DNA from: JAKAWM01 sp049966695
GTDB taxonomy: Bacteria > Actinomycetota > Acidimicrobiia > Acidimicrobiales > Palsa-688
Assembly: GCA_049966695.1 (NCBI GenBank)
Contig: JBMFUG010000106.1
Span: 1 to 7,487 of the forward strand
Reading direction: 5' to 3'
Length of the DNA: 7,487 nucleotides
Below the pieces are notes generated by a model. That model was not told the origin of the DNA. It did no database searches and was given only the letters and a program-made list of their open reading frames with translations. Shown here one piece after another: positions 6,851 through 7,487 of this stretch. Each line of letters begins with the position of its first letter. Position 1 is the first letter of the stretch. A program made the position numbers and the translations under genes.

Positions 6851-7156
6851 ATGCCACGTTCTCGGCCCAACAACGAACCTTTTATGCTAAGAGGGAGCCT
6901 CTTCACCTTCCGCCGGCGCTGCGGCAAGCCCAACTGCCGTTGCGCTTCGGGCGAACCTCACGAAAGCCCGGCCCTTTCGTACCTAGAGGCTGGCAAGGCG
7001 AAGACCCTCACCTTGACCGGCGTCGACCTCGACGAGGTGCGTTCAGCGCTGGCCCGCTACAACGAGGCCAAAGCCGAGCTCGAGCGCCGTGCCGACGCGG
7101 GGGTAGCAACCCTGCGCGCCCGCCTCGGCTCCTCCCGGGGAGGCCAGAGACGATGA
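6851..7156 (+). CDS. Small cysteine-motif protein, DUF6788-like, associated with a transposase
   Basis: A 101-residue protein. Its N-terminal half carries RGSLFTFRRRCGKPNCRC with C24, C29 and C31 and H37 close behind, a CX4CXC-type cluster that could bind a metal. This is followed by a short beta-like segment and a charged, probably coiled-coil helix at about residues 57-92. The pattern matches my recollection of the DUF6788 family, small proteins often encoded next to transposases; the molecular function is unknown. The start is ATG at 6851, 5 bp after AAGGAGG; an in-frame TTG at 6821 lies inside the inverted repeat and is less likely. Its stop overlaps the next start as ATGA, implying translational coupling. 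It appears intact although its partner is broken. Confidence 0.75.
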   Translation: MPRSRPNNEPFMLRGSLFTFRRRCGKPNCRCASGEPHESPALSYLEAGKAKTLTLTGVDLDEVRSALARYNEAKAELERRADAGVATLRARLGSSRGGQRR

Positions 7157-7446
7157 AGCCGGCAGGGCAGACCTGGAAGGCGCTCCTCGCCCGGGCCGCC
7201 GGTGCCTTCACTTCCCCCTCGTTCGCCCTGTTCGTCGAGCTCCTCTCCGCCTGGGCCTGCGCCACCGGGCGGCGCACCATCTGTGGGATGGTCGCGGTCA
7301 TGGGGCCGGGCAGCCGACGTGCCCATGACGCCTACCACCGCCTCGTACGAGCCGGCAAGTGGGACCTCGCCGCTTTGTGGGCGGCCATGGTCGCCCTGGT
7401 CGCCGAGCACCTTAGGGTCCGCGCGATTACTAGGCGCGCGATGTAA
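7153..7446 (+). pseudogene. Transposase N-terminal fragment (DDE type, IS701-like), truncated
   Basis: The 97-codon frame starts at an ATG overlapping the upstream stop. It encodes WKALLARAAGAFTSPSFALF, ELLSAWACATGRRTICGM and RRAHDAYHRLVRAGKWDLAALW. These resemble the helical N-terminal region that precedes the DDE catalytic domain in IS701-like/DDE_5 transposases. Such proteins usually exceed 350 residues and continue into an LDDT-like first catalytic Asp motif. Here the recognisable sequence ends around 7425, and the frame stops at TAA 7444-7446 after ITRRAM. No catalytic Asp or Glu motif follows in the remaining 41 bases in any frame. It is probably a deletion remnant. The exact transposase family is less certain than the transposase call. 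Confidence 0.65.
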
Positions 7447-7455
7447 GCTTACGGT

Positions 7456-7487
7456 GTGGAGCTCGACAAGGAGGGCCTGTCTCGGTT
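7456..7487 (+). CDS. Possible start of a further gene, cut by the window edge
   Basis: GTG at 7456 opens VELDKEGLSR to the last base. TAAGCT (7444-7449) lies 6 bp upstream and resembles a -10 element, which would suit a leaderless transcript; there is no ribosome binding site. It is too short for any product to be recognised and may not be a gene. Confidence 0.25.
   Translation, partial: MELDKEGLSR

Larger units (their letters stand above)
6811..7446 (+). mobile_element. Insertion-sequence remnant (boundaries uncertain)
   Basis: A small DUF6788-like gene overlaps a transposase N-terminus by 4 bp, a pairing typical of an insertion sequence. The transposase lacks its catalytic domain, so the element cannot move by itself. 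The left limit given is the inverted repeat and the right limit the stop codon; no terminal repeats or target duplication could be identified, so both are placeholders. Confidence 0.45.

Noticed and set aside
6712..6933. Minus-strand frame of 73 codons upstream of the DUF6788-like gene
   Set aside because: It overlaps the ribosome binding site and N-terminus of a better-supported gene, crosses the inverted repeat, and has no clear start signal.

Overview
The window is high-GC bacterial DNA that uses GTG start codons freely. The protein style points to Actinomycetota: a gap-pgk-tpiA-secG block, a short actinobacterial-type SecG, a secretory LIP-type lipase, and GAPDH, PGK and TPI sequences with an Acidimicrobiia-like flavour. 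Actinomycetota is a strong inference. Acidimicrobiia is only a plausible guess, because no database could be searched.

Left part (1-1985, all minus strand). Positions 1-1198 hold a nearly complete secreted lipase whose C-terminus runs off the left edge. Positions 1199-1373 are non-coding apart from a perfect 11-bp hairpin. Positions 1374-1919 hold a decayed aldo/keto reductase that lacks its N-terminal part and carries an extra base, an in-frame stop and a second frameshift. It was found by reading frame by frame on the minus strand and appears as no single open frame. A G-rich two-copy tandem repeat separates this relic from ispH.

Central part (1985-6651). ispH (minus) and the glycolytic operon gap-pgk-tpiA (plus) are divergent and share a 301-bp intergenic region. 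That region is unusually structured: a 13-bp inverted repeat abuts the ispH start codon, two 12-bp direct repeats lie inside it, and the octamer TGGTGCCC occurs four times. gap, pgk and tpiA are separated by only 4 and 3 bp and are probably co-transcribed and translationally coupled. They encode three consecutive enzymes of lower glycolysis/gluconeogenesis. A hairpin then separates them from secG, a subunit of the SecYEG protein export channel. IspH makes IPP and DMAPP for isoprenoids in the MEP pathway, which starts from glyceraldehyde 3-phosphate and pyruvate, so it is metabolically adjacent to the divergent operon.

Right part (6652-7487). After a likely secG terminator comes a less GC-rich stretch with a 9-bp inverted repeat. 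It is followed by a small cysteine-motif protein (DUF6788-like) overlapping by 4 bp the N-terminal fragment of a transposase. This looks like the remnant of an insertion sequence. A new gene may begin at the right edge.

I see no convincing undescribed multi-gene system. The most interesting items are the repeat architecture between ispH and gap and the decayed aldo/keto reductase fused close behind ispH.
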